From NCBI GenBank assembly GCA_031472005.1, contig PZJY01000007.1:1054001-1118000 (forward strand): a DNA stretch of 64,000 bases, in the 5' to 3' direction. Under the pieces are notes generated by a model, which saw nothing but the letters and a program-made list of their open reading frames with translations, was not told the origin of the DNA and searched no databases. The position numbers and the translations under genes are program-made. The DNA comes from Tetracladium setigerum (Eukaryota; Ascomycota; Leotiomycetes; Helotiales). How positions within the stretch are numbered: the stretch's first letter is position 1; each line of letters opens with the position of its first letter. Shown here piece by piece: positions 45,706 through 56,130 of this stretch.

Positions 45706-47548
45706 TCTCAATTCCTTTGGCGGTGTTTTTTCTTTGATGGGTGATACAAGTTCTATGAAGCCTTAGATCATTGGTAACAAACGCACAACTGCAGACGCTT
45801 TCTGTGGAAGAAGCTATCTATGGAGGTGGTCAAAATATTCTATGGAAGCATGAACTTTTTGGCACGAAGTGACCCTTGCCTACGGCCAAGGCCGGATCGG
45901 AGCAGGAGTTAATCCGGGAGGACGGGTCTGGGTCCGGGTTCTTTCGCTTGGTGGTTTGTTTACGTTGCTAGCGGAGTGGACATCGTGGAGTTGACTTTCC
46001 TCGCCATGATATGCCTCGCTAGACTAGATGTACAGCGCCTCCGTAATAGCAGCTGAGATGCTATTATGGAAGCTCAACGACTTTTTCTTTTTATTATGGA
46101 GGCAAAATCTTATCACGGTACAGCACACAAAGCCATTGTACCTCTGAAACAACCCTTCCGCCATCACTTGAGCTGGCATGGGCCCGCTTAGTAGATCGAC
46201 ATAACTCAGAGTTTCAAAAGGCACAAGTTTATCTTCTGTCTTCTTTATCCAATAATGCAAAGCTTGCAAAGTGTACAAATCAGCACAGGCTGGAGGATAG
46301 AACGAACGGCTTCTCCAAACATCTGAGTTTGGTTCTAGTTGTAAACAGGTCTGTCTGTCTGTCTGACTGTCTGACTGACGGACTACGGCTCCTCCCTTTA
46401 TCCGCCGCAGTGCAAGGTTACACTGGTTTCGTTTCTTGGAGGCTCTGCTGCTCCTTTTGCCCTCTCTGCTCCCAACTTCAAACTCCATTCAAGTCACATC
46501 CTTGGAGCAGCTTCTATTTAGGCGCTACTCTGTGCTCCTCCATCTGTTTCACCAGCCCGTGGTACTGTACTGTAGTTGGCGGGTCGTCAGAAATGATAAT
46601 GTGCTTTCAAACAGCAGACAGCTAGGCCTATTCAGCCAAATGATGCTGTGTGACCTTCCAAACAGATTCCCAATGAGAACACACTCCGTCCCATCCTTCC
46701 TCCTTCTGTGCTGTCATGTACTGAACTGTGTGTGACTGCTGTGCCTCTGCCCCTGGATGCCCGCTGCAAGGAGATAAAACGTTGGAAGTGCATTGCTGCT
46801 GCATATTGGAATAACCCCTTCTTCTTCTTCTCCTTCTCCTTCTCCTCCTCCCCCTCCTTCTCCTTCTCCTCCTTCTCCTCCTTCTCCTCCTCTGCAGAGG
46901 TGGGTGGTCTCCAGTTGGCTCTTTATTGTTGCCATTGTGATATATTCACCATCTGATTGTGTGCTGCTGAAATACGTACATATATAGAGAGAGAGAAATA
47001 CACATAAATACATATACATAATACATAGATCCTACAAAGAAGCAGTGGATTTGGTATCAAGGTGTGTACTTGGTACTTTGTTACGAGTTCAGTAGTTCAT
47101 CCTCCCAAGAGAGACAGCATCACACACATTTGGGCCCCTCACCCCTGTCGAGACAGACAGCACGCTAAACCGCAGACTCTCTAGTCGCCAACTCCACCAT
47201 CCTCCTCCACGGACATTCACTCCACCTGTTGTGTTGGGTATCTGCACTGCACTGCACGACCACCTCCTCAGTCCAAAATCTGTGTTTTCTTGTTATGAGA
47301 ACCAGATAATAAATATCTCTGGTCGGCAGCTTCTCCAAGTTCATCCCCTTCTCGGTACGTCCTCTTTACCTCTTGCAAATTCAGTCACTGACCTCGGTCG
47401 CAGCGTCGGTGAATCCCGCCCCCTACATACAATTCTGCCCACCTCACTCGCTGGTCCGCTCGCTGGACAAAATCAATTGGAAACAAACTCCACGCCTTTG
47501 CGAACTTAGAGCCTCCGCTTGGACTTCGACAGCCCACACATCTTCGAG
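45706..47548. other. 1.8-kb upstream region of COT1
   Basis: No gene supported. It holds simple repeats (GTCT at about 46350-46375, a CTT/CTC tract at 46818-46893, GA and CATA runs near 46985-47025) and several small upstream ORFs. It likely contains the COT1 promoter and a long leader, plus the TIM54 promoter at its left end. Confidence 0.45.
46818..46893. repeat. CTT/CTC pyrimidine microsatellite
   Basis: About 75 bases of pure plus-strand pyrimidines built from CTT, CTC and CCT triplets, roughly 650 bases upstream of the COT1 start. An ORF through it is low complexity and not credible as protein. Confidence 0.85.
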
Positions 47549-49671
47549 ATGGCGAACAACAACGACAACAATCGGTTCTACCTGAACATTGATTCCAATC
47601 GCCCTGCCTTCACCGATCGCTCGTACCCGACTACCCCCTCTACCTTTCCAAACCCGATCTTCCCTTCTCAGGGACAGATGGCTCAGCAACAACAGCAGCA
47701 GCAACAGCAGCAGGCTCAGCAGCAACAATATGCATCTCCTGGCTTTGGACCTGCTGGCTATTTCAACAATAACCAATACCCCCTTCATACCCGCAACAAC
47801 CCCCCTCGACTTACCAACAAGGCGCTCCTCTCCAAGCACCTCAGCAAAATTACCAGCCCCGGGTCTCTCCCATCCAAGCCGATGCTACCAATGGCCTTGT
47901 GCACCAGTTCTCCCACCAGAACCTAGGTGGTGCGACTCGAACAAATACGTATGGCAACCGACAAGGCACTGGTTCCCAACGCCCTCGCACAGCAGGTGCC
48001 CCTCAGCAACAAGCTGGATATTCAGGCTACATGAACGCACCCATGCCTTCACAAGCTGCGCAGAAGAAAGTCCCCGAGTTTGAGACTGCCCCCGAGAGGA
48101 ACCCAGACAGATTTGGACAATCGACTCATGTCAACCAAAAGAAGACGTCGCAATTGGCTGAGAGCTTCTTCAAGGACAGTGTTAAAAGAGCTCGTGACCG
48201 AAATGTTAGGTAAGTCATTTGGTTGACCTGGGAAAACTTCCGGGCACTGGCTAATGCGGTGAACAAACAGACAAAGTGAGATGGAGCAACGTTTGACAGA
48301 CCCCAACTCATCACAATCACGACGAGAGCAAACCTGGTCTAACGCAGGAAAGCAGGAGGGTAAATACTTGCGGTTCTTGCGAACCCGGGATAAGCCAGAA
48401 CACTACACAACACTCAAGATCATTGGAAAGGGTGCTTTCGGCGAAGTCAAGCTGGTCACGAAGAAGACTGATGGAAAGGTCTATGCTATGAAGTCGCTCA
48501 TCAAGAGTGAGATGTTCAAGAAAGATCAATTGGCCCACGTCCGAGCTGAGAGAGATATTCTGGCCGAGTCCGACAGTCCTTGGGTCGTCAAACTTTACAC
48601 AACCTTTCAGGATTCCGACTTCCTCTATATGCTAATGGAGTTCTTGCCAGGAGGTGATTTGATGACCATGCTTATCAAGTATGAGATCTTCTCTGAGGAT
48701 ATCACCCGATTCTACATTGCTGAGATTGTTTTGGCAATTGAGGCCGTCCACAAGTACGGCTTCATCCATCGGTAAGCAACGTATTTTTTCCAGTTTACGA
48801 TCAAAGCGAAGAACTAACACACATCAATAGTGATATCAAGCCTGACAATATCCTGCTGGATCGTGGCGGACATGTCAAGTTGACTGATTTCGGCTTGTCG
48901 ACGGGTTTCCAAAAGCTCCACGACAATACCTACTATCAGAAGCTCCTGTCAAAGCATACCACTTCCAACCGCGCTCGGGACCGCAACTCTGTAAATCTCG
49001 ACCAGATCAACCTGACTGTTAGCAACCGAGGTGTCATCAATGATTGGCGTAAGTCTCGTCGTGTGATGGCCTATTCTACAGTTGGTACTCCCGATTACAT
49101 TGCGCCTGAGATTTTCACGGGTGCTGGTTATTCGGCAGACTGTGACTGGTGGAGTTTGGGTACGATCATGTTCGAATGTCAGGTCGGATGGCCTCCTTTC
49201 TGTGCCGAGGACGCTCATGATACATACCGAAAGATTGTCAACTGGCGTCAATCCCTATACTTCCCCGAGGATGTTCAACTTGGTCCGGAGGCAGAGAACC
49301 TAATCCGAAGGTATGTTTTCATTCTAGATAATATGAACCCGTCTAACCTATGTTACAGCCTTGTCTGCAACACCGAGAATCGACTTGGTCGTGGAGGAGC
49401 TAGCGAGATCAAAGCCCACAAGTTCTTCCGTGGCGTTGAGTTTGATACCCTCCGACGAATCCGAGCGCCATTCGAGCCCAAGTTGACCTCTGCCGTTGAT
49501 ACCACTTACTTCCCAACTGATGAGATTGATCAGACGGATAATGCTACTCACCTCAAGGAAGTCAAGGAAGCAAATCGTCTGGCTGGAGGACACTCACAGG
49601 AAGTCAATGCTCCAGAGCTGACCTTGCCCTTCATTGGTTACACCTTCATCCGCTTCGAGCGAAACCAATAG
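47549..49671 (+). CDS. cot-1: NDR/LATS-type serine/threonine kinase COT1, one frame break
   Basis: AGC-family kinase controlling hyphal tip growth and branching in filamentous fungi, activated by a Mob2 partner. Exons 47549-48209, 48271-48771, 48831-49310 and 49359-49671. The N-terminus is Asn/Gln-rich with a polyQ tract (about 47684-47730). Then the Mob-binding helix region (VNQKKTSQLAESFFKDSVKR), P-loop GKGAFGEV, lysine in YAMKSL, catalytic DIKPDN, DFG, the NDR-specific insert and KSRRVMAYSTVGTPDYIAPE activation segment, and C-terminal hydrophobic motif FIGYTFIRF. One C is missing from the run 47800-47805 (NNPP to STYQQG); then the gene sums to 652 codons including stop. Introns lie inside catalytic motifs, e.g. 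before DIKPDN. Confidence 0.95.
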
Positions 49672-50025
49672 GGTGTTGGTCTCTTTCTGTTCATTTTGCT
49701 TGCTTTGCATATCATGGAAGGGATAGACAACGACGCTTTAGTGCACAAGATCTGGAAACTTCTGGCTTGTTTCTTGCATGGGGCACACATAATTCTGCCT
49801 GGTTGATGATTTTCACGATATCAATGGCTTTTTGTCAATGCATTTGAAGGCGTGGGTCATAGATTTAAAGCAATGCTCTAATGTAGCGTTTGGAAGCCAC
49901 AATTGCAAATGAATAAATGAACCAGCTTCCATTTCTTGACCTTGAACTCCAGATATACAGTACTCCATACAACTTTATCCCCTTGCTTGATTACTTCCTT
50001 TCTCGGTCCTACCCGTTCCTCCCTT
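49672..50025. other. Intergenic between convergent COT1 and SF3A2
   Basis: 3' flanks. Nothing recognised. Confidence 0.5.
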
Positions 50026-50751
50026 CTACCTTCTCGAGGGGGCCAAACCAGGAACACCGCTGTACCGTTCTTCTCTCTCCGTCTTGAACATAACCTGCAC
50101 AAAGAACTCCTTTGTATCGGGATCCCAATGTGTGAAGTACCGATCGTTCGTCCTATCCACCTCTCTCGCCTGCAATTTGAATCCACATATCTCATAAGGT
50201 TCCGCGGCCACCAACATATACTGGAAGTTCTTGTCCGGAGGATCATCGACCTTCTGCTCAAACGCGCTCATGAAGCGAACCTTAGGGACCACATCTGGCG
50301 CAATCTCAGGATACTGCAACTGAAAGAACAAGCCCTGCTGTCTCGTCACCCCATCCCTATTCTTCGTAATCTTATAACCCGGCCGTCCAATCTTCACCAT
50401 ATTCTTCCTAACCGCCACCTGTGCGCCCACCATGCCAATCGGCAGTCCAGTAACAGGATCAACGGCTCCCCTTCCCTCCTTCTGTTCGCGTGCTGCGCGG
50501 CGCGCCAGGTTGGTTTGATGCTTGCGCCCTTGAGTGTGAGCGAGGTAGGAGCCATCGTTTTGGTGGACAGTGAGACAGAGTCGACATTCGAAGGATCCGA
50601 CGTGGTTTTTGAAGAAGTAGGGATCTTTGTCCAGATCAATGGTCTCGAGAGCGAGTTTGCGAAGACGCTCGCGGCGATCGGCGTTCGTTGCTGAGGTGGA
50701 GGCTACGCCGCCGCCGCCGAATTTGGAACCGGCGCGGTTTTGGTAGTCCAT
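50026..50751 (-). CDS. Splicing factor 3A subunit 2 (Prp11/SF3A66)
   Basis: U2 snRNP protein of the SF3a complex, needed for prespliceosome assembly. Intronless, 241 residues, complete. It starts MDYQNRAGSKFGGGGVAS. The matrin-type C2H2 zinc finger is FECRLCLTVHQNDGSYLAHT with QGRKHQTNLARRAA. PVTGLPIGM and the SAP62 segment (RQQGLFFQLQYPEI, then YEICGFKLQARE and THWDPDTKEFFVQVMFK) follow. It ends soon after the conserved core, without the Pro-rich tail of animal SF3A2. It is divergent from the TBCE gene, with 199 bp between starts. Confidence 0.95.
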   Translation of the reverse strand: MDYQNRAGSKFGGGGVASTSATNADRRERLRKLALETIDLDKDPYFFKNHVGSFECRLCLTVHQNDGSYLAHTQGRKHQTNLARRAAREQKEGRGAVDPVTGLPIGMVGAQVAVRKNMVKIGRPGYKITKNRDGVTRQQGLFFQLQYPEIAPDVVPKVRFMSAFEQKVDDPPDKNFQYMLVAAEPYEICGFKLQAREVDRTNDRYFTHWDPDTKEFFVQVMFKTEREERYSGVPGLAPSRR

Positions 50752-50950
50752 TGTGTTTTGGGGGGGAGGTGTATATCGTGGGTCGGGAGGGGGAGGTTTT
50801 TGTTGTTGATATTGGTGATCGAGAGATTTGGAGAGAGCAGAAAGTTTGAGGTGTGGCTGGGCTGGCTCTCAGCCGTGGATCAAAAGTGACAACCTCAGCC
50901 TGCAAGGCTACCACCACCTGAATTCACCACAACTTCAGAAAAACGATGTG
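50752..50950. promoter_or_regulatory. Shared bidirectional promoter of SF3A2 and tubulin cofactor E
   Basis: 199 bp between divergent start codons must contain both promoters; includes a G7 run next to the SF3A2 start. No factor site assigned. Confidence 0.45.
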
Positions 50951-52767
50951 ATGGCTCCAAATTATCATGTAGGCCAACGGGTGTCCTTTCAGAATGTATT
51001 GTGCACTGTTCGATTTATTGGTCAGGTCGAGGGAAAGGACTGGCTTGGTGTTGAGTGGGACGACCCTCTTCGGGGCAAACACGATGGAGAACTGAAAGGA
51101 GTGAGATATTTCAATTGTAAGTCTTACAGCTTGGTGCTCTCCTCATTGTGAGCCAGTATATCTAATCTTATAAACAGGTCTGAGCAAATCTAAAACAGCA
51201 GCATCATTTGTGCGTCCGACCAGATATGCAGACCCAGAACAAAGCTTCGTTGAGGCTATTCACCAAAAGTATGCCTCCGAGATCACAAGTCACACGGTAT
51301 CCATGCCATCGGAAGACAAGCAACATGTCATTTCTGGAAAGGTGGTTGAGGAAGTCGGCTTTGATAAGATCAGGCAGCAGCTAGCCCAGCTAAAGGACCT
51401 GAAGATTGTCATTGTAGATGGGCTGGGGATCAATTCTGCTGAGACAGAATCTCTCACCATCCGAGATGTATGCCCGAAGATTGTGGAGCTAGACCTCAGC
51501 CGGAATCTGTTTGAGTCTTTTGAGGGTGTTGTACAGATCTGTGGGGAGCTTGACAGCTTGACAAACTTGAGGATTAAGTAAATCTACTGTGCTATGTACA
51601 TCTAACATTGACTAATGAATTTTCAGTGGTAATCGGCTTGAGACAAAGGTTGAAGATGCCGAGTCTGTTCACAAAAAGCTTTTGGGCATTGTTGACTTGG
51701 AAATGGACGATGTTCTCATGCCTTGGGAAGAGATCTGCTCAATTGTTCAGCACTTCCTGTCAATAAAAGCCCTGACTGTGTCCTCAAATCGCCTCACTTC
51801 TATCTCTTCGACTATGTTGACACCAAACTTGAGATCATTGACTCTTGAGTATAATGACTTTGCCGCCTTGTCCGACCTGACTCCTCTATCAGCAATAGAG
51901 TCTCTCGAAGTTTTGCTTCTGAAAGGCAACAGAATCTCACAAATTTCTAGCGGCAATGATGTTAAACAGCCAGTGTTTGGTATTAAATTAAAATACGTCG
52001 ACTTGTCTTACAATGATGTCAAATTATGGCCGTTTGTCGACGACCTAGCAGAAGTCTTCCCAGGCTTAGAAGCTCTTCGATTCGCACACAATCCAATCTA
52101 TGAGAGTTTTGCCGAAGAATTTGGCTCAGCAAAGAGTCTTGAAGAGGGATATATGCTCACCCTCGCACGATTGGGAAATCTCAAGTCTCTCAACTTCAGC
52201 AAAATCACAACTGCCGATCGCACCAACGCTGAGATGTATTATCTTTCCAAAATCGGTAAAGCAATGGCAGAGGTTCCGGAAAGCGACGAGTCCAGTATCA
52301 CATCTCAACACAAGCGGTTTGCCGAGCTTTGTGAGGTCTATGGGGAACCGGTCGTGGTTCGTAAGTCGGCTGATGCTGTCAATCCCAATTTCCTGGAGGC
52401 AAGGTTGATCAAATTCACATTTCATATGCCCGCTGGGACAAAGGATGAGCAGACTGAGGATGTCACTATCGAGAGAGAGATCCCCAAGAGCTTCGATATT
52501 TACAGAGTCAAGGGGATTGTGGGGAGAGCATTCAACCTTGCGCCCTTGAGTTTACGTCTAGTTTGGGAAACAGGAGAATGGGACCCTGTAGCCGGGTATG
52601 AAGACGAGGAAAACAGTGATGATGAAGACGATGAGCAGGTCAAAACAGCCACTGGTGACGAAAAGGGCAAATGGATGAAGAGGGAAGTGGAAATCGAAGA
52701 CGGGACCCGACAGATTGGGTTTTGTGTTGACGGGATGGAAGCTACAATTCGTGTTGGGTTGAGATGA
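50951..52767 (+). CDS. Tubulin-folding cofactor E (TBCE/Pac2/Alp21)
   Basis: Chaperone that binds alpha-tubulin and helps assemble the tubulin dimer. Exons 50951-51116, 51178-51577 and 51627-52767 give 568 residues. Domains: CAP-Gly at the N-terminus (VEGKDWLGVEWDDPLRGKHD, carrying the GKHDG form of the signature); leucine-rich repeats from about 125 to 330 (ELDLSRNLFESFEG, LKALTVSSNRL-type units, LKYVDLSYND); and a C-terminal ubiquitin-like domain (FHMPAG, SFDIYRVKGIVGRAFNLAPL) with an acidic insert (EDEENSDDEDDEQ). All phases fit. Confidence 0.94.
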
Positions 52768-53071
52768 ACATTTTCATTTTACATCACATGTTTAGGCTTT
52801 TGAAATTTGATGGTTATGCTGACTGTTTGTTTTGTCTATCTTGATTTTGTTTGGGGAAATGCAATCGGAGCAAGCGTGTAAGTGCATTTTGTGATTTCTT
52901 GAAGTTTGATACTTTGTTCAAGACAACTTGGCTCACTTCGCTACCAAGAACAAACCAAGCGTATAGAAAGATTTCAGTTCAGTTCCCTATATCTAGAGAC
53001 ATTTCTATCATCCTATTTTCATTTTAAATCGTCAGCATCTCACAGCATTGCAACCACCACTTCATCACAAT
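52768..53071. other. Intergenic between TBCE and the CCCH gene
   Basis: 304 bp, 3' flank and promoter. Nothing specific seen. Confidence 0.5.
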
Positions 53072-54198
53072 ATGCCACCAAAACCCACAGAGCCGAGACA
53101 GGGCAACAAACCATGGCCATCATACTTCCTCGTTCGGCCAACGGGTGAAGTTGTCCCATTGATTGCAGTTGGTGAGCTACCGCCTGGAACGAATCTAGTC
53201 AATATTCCACGCAAACTTGATCTTGAATCTACGAAGGGCATGTTGAACTTGGGTTTGCAAGGAGGTAGCGGCGTTTATTACCAGATCAGTACACCGGATC
53301 AACCAAGGTACGTAGCTCAGATCAATACTTCCAGTCCTTCGCAACACATATTGACTGCCTCAGAACCACCGACAGCACAACTTCTCCCAAGCCGGCTGCA
53401 ACGAGAAGCTCCGCACCAGCCCCAGCTCCAGATTCAACATCCAGCTCAGAAGATGAAGCCGACGACACGGAAATTGATGATCATCTTGCTGCACGAAAAC
53501 TCACGACCCGTCCTCCATCAAAAACACACCACCTAAGCCCTGGCAAGACTGCTCTCCCACCGTCCTACACAAATCCCCAAAACATCACACCTCTCTGTCG
53601 TCATTGGTGCATGCATGGAATCTGTAAATGGGGCCAGCAATGTCACTACAAGCATATTATGCCTATGACTCTTCACGGCTTGCAGGAGGTTGGATTGCGA
53701 GACTGGCCGGCTTGGTATCGGGGGTTGAACCCGGGGTATTTTGTTGATACAAGAGGCGGTGCTGCTGGTACTAAAGGTGATCTCGGTCCTACTCTCACAA
53801 GGGGATTGAGTTTTAGAGGCGGGAGGGAGAGAGGCGCTGCGAGAACAGCTCGGGGAGAGGAGAGGCAGAGGAAAGTTGGAGTTGCAGGCAAGGGAGAGGG
53901 CTTGGGTGATCAGATTTTGAGGGTGTTGAAGGGGATGGATAAGCAGAGAGTGAAAGCCGTAGAGAGGGAAAGGGAAACCAGTTTAAAGAGCAAGATGGAG
54001 CACGATCAGAAGGCAAGGGAGAGGAAGTTGGCGATTGCCGAGGGCAATGCGGTCGCGATTGAGAGAGCAGCTTCGAAGAGTGCGTTGAGATGGGAGGATG
54101 ACGAGAATGAGCTTGAAGAGATGCAGAAGTTGGAGGAGAAGAAGCAGCATGTTGAGAATGCTGGTGATGATGTAGGACGGAAGCTTGTTGACATTTGA
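53072..54198 (+). CDS. CCCH zinc-finger protein
   Basis: Probable RNA-binding protein. Exons 53072-53307 and 53364-54198 give 356 residues; the 56-nt intron (donor GTACGT, acceptor CTCAG) explains what at first looks like a frame break. The N-terminal region FLVRPTGEVVPLIAVGELPP is an ordered domain found in fungal proteins of this type. After a Ser/Pro/acidic linker (SSSEDEADDTEIDD) comes one CCCH finger with spacing C-x8-C-x5-C-x3-H in LCRHWCMHGICKWGQQCHYK-H, then MTLHGLQEVGLRDWPAWY. The C-terminus is a basic and then Glu-rich helix. The exact role is unknown. Confidence 0.8.
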
Positions 54199-54576
54199 TG
54201 ATTGGCATGAAGCGAGTGTTGGATCAAGACACACCTTAATTTTTGGACAAGCACTGCATTTTGTAGAAACTGTTTTTCTCCACAAAGTATTTGTATGACC
54301 TTTTCTTTCTTACCTTTAGACCGAGAGGATTGTTGTTCATGCTAGGCAAGCAATTTTATCTACCCTTCCATGCATCGTTTGATGCCAAATGTGGAGCCCA
54401 TGTGACCGCGTGATGTGTTTGCCTCCCGCGGCGCGCTTGCAGAGCAACGCGCCTCCCTAACTTTACGTCCTTCCTTTCACCGGATCGCCACTTCAACTAT
54501 TGTATTGCTTCCGCTCTTTCTCCAACCCCTAACCCAAGACCCATAATCTTTCCAAGTCCTAAGACAAATCGCAAGA
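54199..54576. other. Intergenic before RAD51
   Basis: Contains a GC-rich patch (GCCTCCCGCGGCGCGC, about 54420-54436) in the RAD51 promoter. I see no clear damage-response element. Confidence 0.45.
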
Positions 54577-55722
54577 ATGGCCAGCGAAGAGGTCGAGCAG
54601 TCGCAGTCAGGAATGGAGGAGTCATCAGCACCTGGGGCCCCGACATCTCTCCATGCCCTGGAGGTATGTTTTTCCGAAGCAACCAACCAGCCATCACTAA
54701 TTACTTTCAGGGAGTTGCTGGATTGACCAAGAGAGACATTCAACTGATTATTGATGGAGGTTACAATACTGTCGAGTCTGTGGCGTACACACCGAGACGG
54801 ATTCTTGAGCAAATCAAGGGTATTTCCGAGCAAAAGGCAACCAAGATCTTGACTGAAGGTATTATAACGCTCCAATTGTTTCGCGTCACATACTAATAGC
54901 TTGATAGCCTCCAAACTCGTACCCATGGGCTTCACCACTGCTACAGAAATGCATCAGCGACGGAGTGAATTAATATCCATTACAACCGGATCGAAACAGC
55001 TCGATACATTATTAGCAGGCGGCATTGAAACGGGGTCTGTCACGGAGATATTTGGAGAATTCCGAACAGGAAAAAGCCAGATCTGTCACACACTTGCAGT
55101 GACGTGTCAGCTTCCTTTCGACATGGGTGGAGGAGAGGGGAAGTGTCTGTATATCGATACCGAGGGAACTTTCAGACCTGTCCGTTGTCTGGCCGTTGCA
55201 GAACGATACGGCCTATCTGGAGAAGAGGTCCTGGACAATGTCGCCTATGCTCGTGCCTACAACTCGGATCATCAGCTACAATTACTCAATCAAGCATCTG
55301 CTATGATGTGCGAAACTCGCTTCTCACTCCTTATCGTCGATTCCGCAACTGCTCTTTACCGAACGGACTTCGTTGGAAGGGGAGAGCTTTCTTCGAGACA
55401 GACCCATTTAGCAAAGTTCATGCGTACTCTACAACGGCTTGCTGACGAGTTTGGTATCGCCGTTGTCATTACAAACCAGGTTGTAGCTCAGGTTGATGGA
55501 GGCCCATCTGCTATGTTTAATCCTGATCCTAAGAAGCCAATTGGAGGTAATATCATTGCACACGCAAGCACTACGAGATTAAGTCTAAAGAAAGGTCGTG
55601 GAGAGACCAGAATCTGCAAGATCTACGATAGTCCATGTTTGCCAGAGAGCGATTGTCTTTTTGCAATCACAGAAGCTGGTATTGCTGATCCAAGTCCAAA
55701 GGATTTGGAGAAAGATTCTTGA
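54577..55722 (+). CDS. RAD51: DNA repair recombinase Rad51
   Basis: RecA-family ATPase forming filaments on single-stranded DNA for homologous recombination. Exons 54577-54663, 54711-54858 and 54908-55722 give 349 residues. The N-terminal helix-hairpin region (GLTKRDIQLIIDGGYNTVES) is present. Walker A is GEFRTGKS at 128-135; the family allows T or S at the last position. Walker B is LLIVD at 219-223. Also visible: YIDTEGTFRP, VITNQVVAQVDG (L2 region) and KKPIGGNIIAHASTTRLSL. It is complete and intact, unlike many neighbours. Confidence 0.97.
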
Positions 55723-56130
55723 GAAACTTGCGATGTCTTTTAATGTTATTTACGAGTGTTATGGGTCGGACGGGCGTGATGATTAGCATACTGGAATAGG
55801 GTTCTCATTTGTAGATTTGCATTGGCAAGGCGCTACAGGTTGCTTGGAGACATATTCCAGCTTGCTTATGGGACTATGAATAAATAAACTGCGCTATGTC
55901 AACTGATACCACATTCACTGCCAAACAAACAGCCTCCGTCGTGTGCACATGAGCTTACATATGTTTCTGGTCTGAAATGGTGACCCTCTGATCTCGTGTC
56001 ACCGACCTCGCTAGAGAAAGCCCTGTCAAAAAATCGACTCGCGACTGGGGAAAGCGCGTCAACCTTGGAATGCGACAACCAGCCAAGCTCACCTCACCAG
56101 CACATACCGACACGATTTGATGGAGATTGG
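55723..56130. other. Intergenic between RAD51 and NUP120
   Basis: 3' flank of RAD51 and leader of NUP120. The NUP120 frame stays open upstream of its first ATG. Confidence 0.45.

Noticed and set aside
46818..46893. Pyrimidine tract as possible coding or CRISPR-like repeat
   Set aside because: Simple triplet microsatellite without spacers or conserved units.
49936..50694. Plus-strand ORF of 252 codons
   Set aside because: Antisense to SF3A2, whose domain assignment is certain.
53308..53363. Apparent frame break in the CCCH gene
   Set aside because: A 56-nt intron with GTACGT donor and CTCAG acceptor restores the frame exactly, so it was not counted as an indel.
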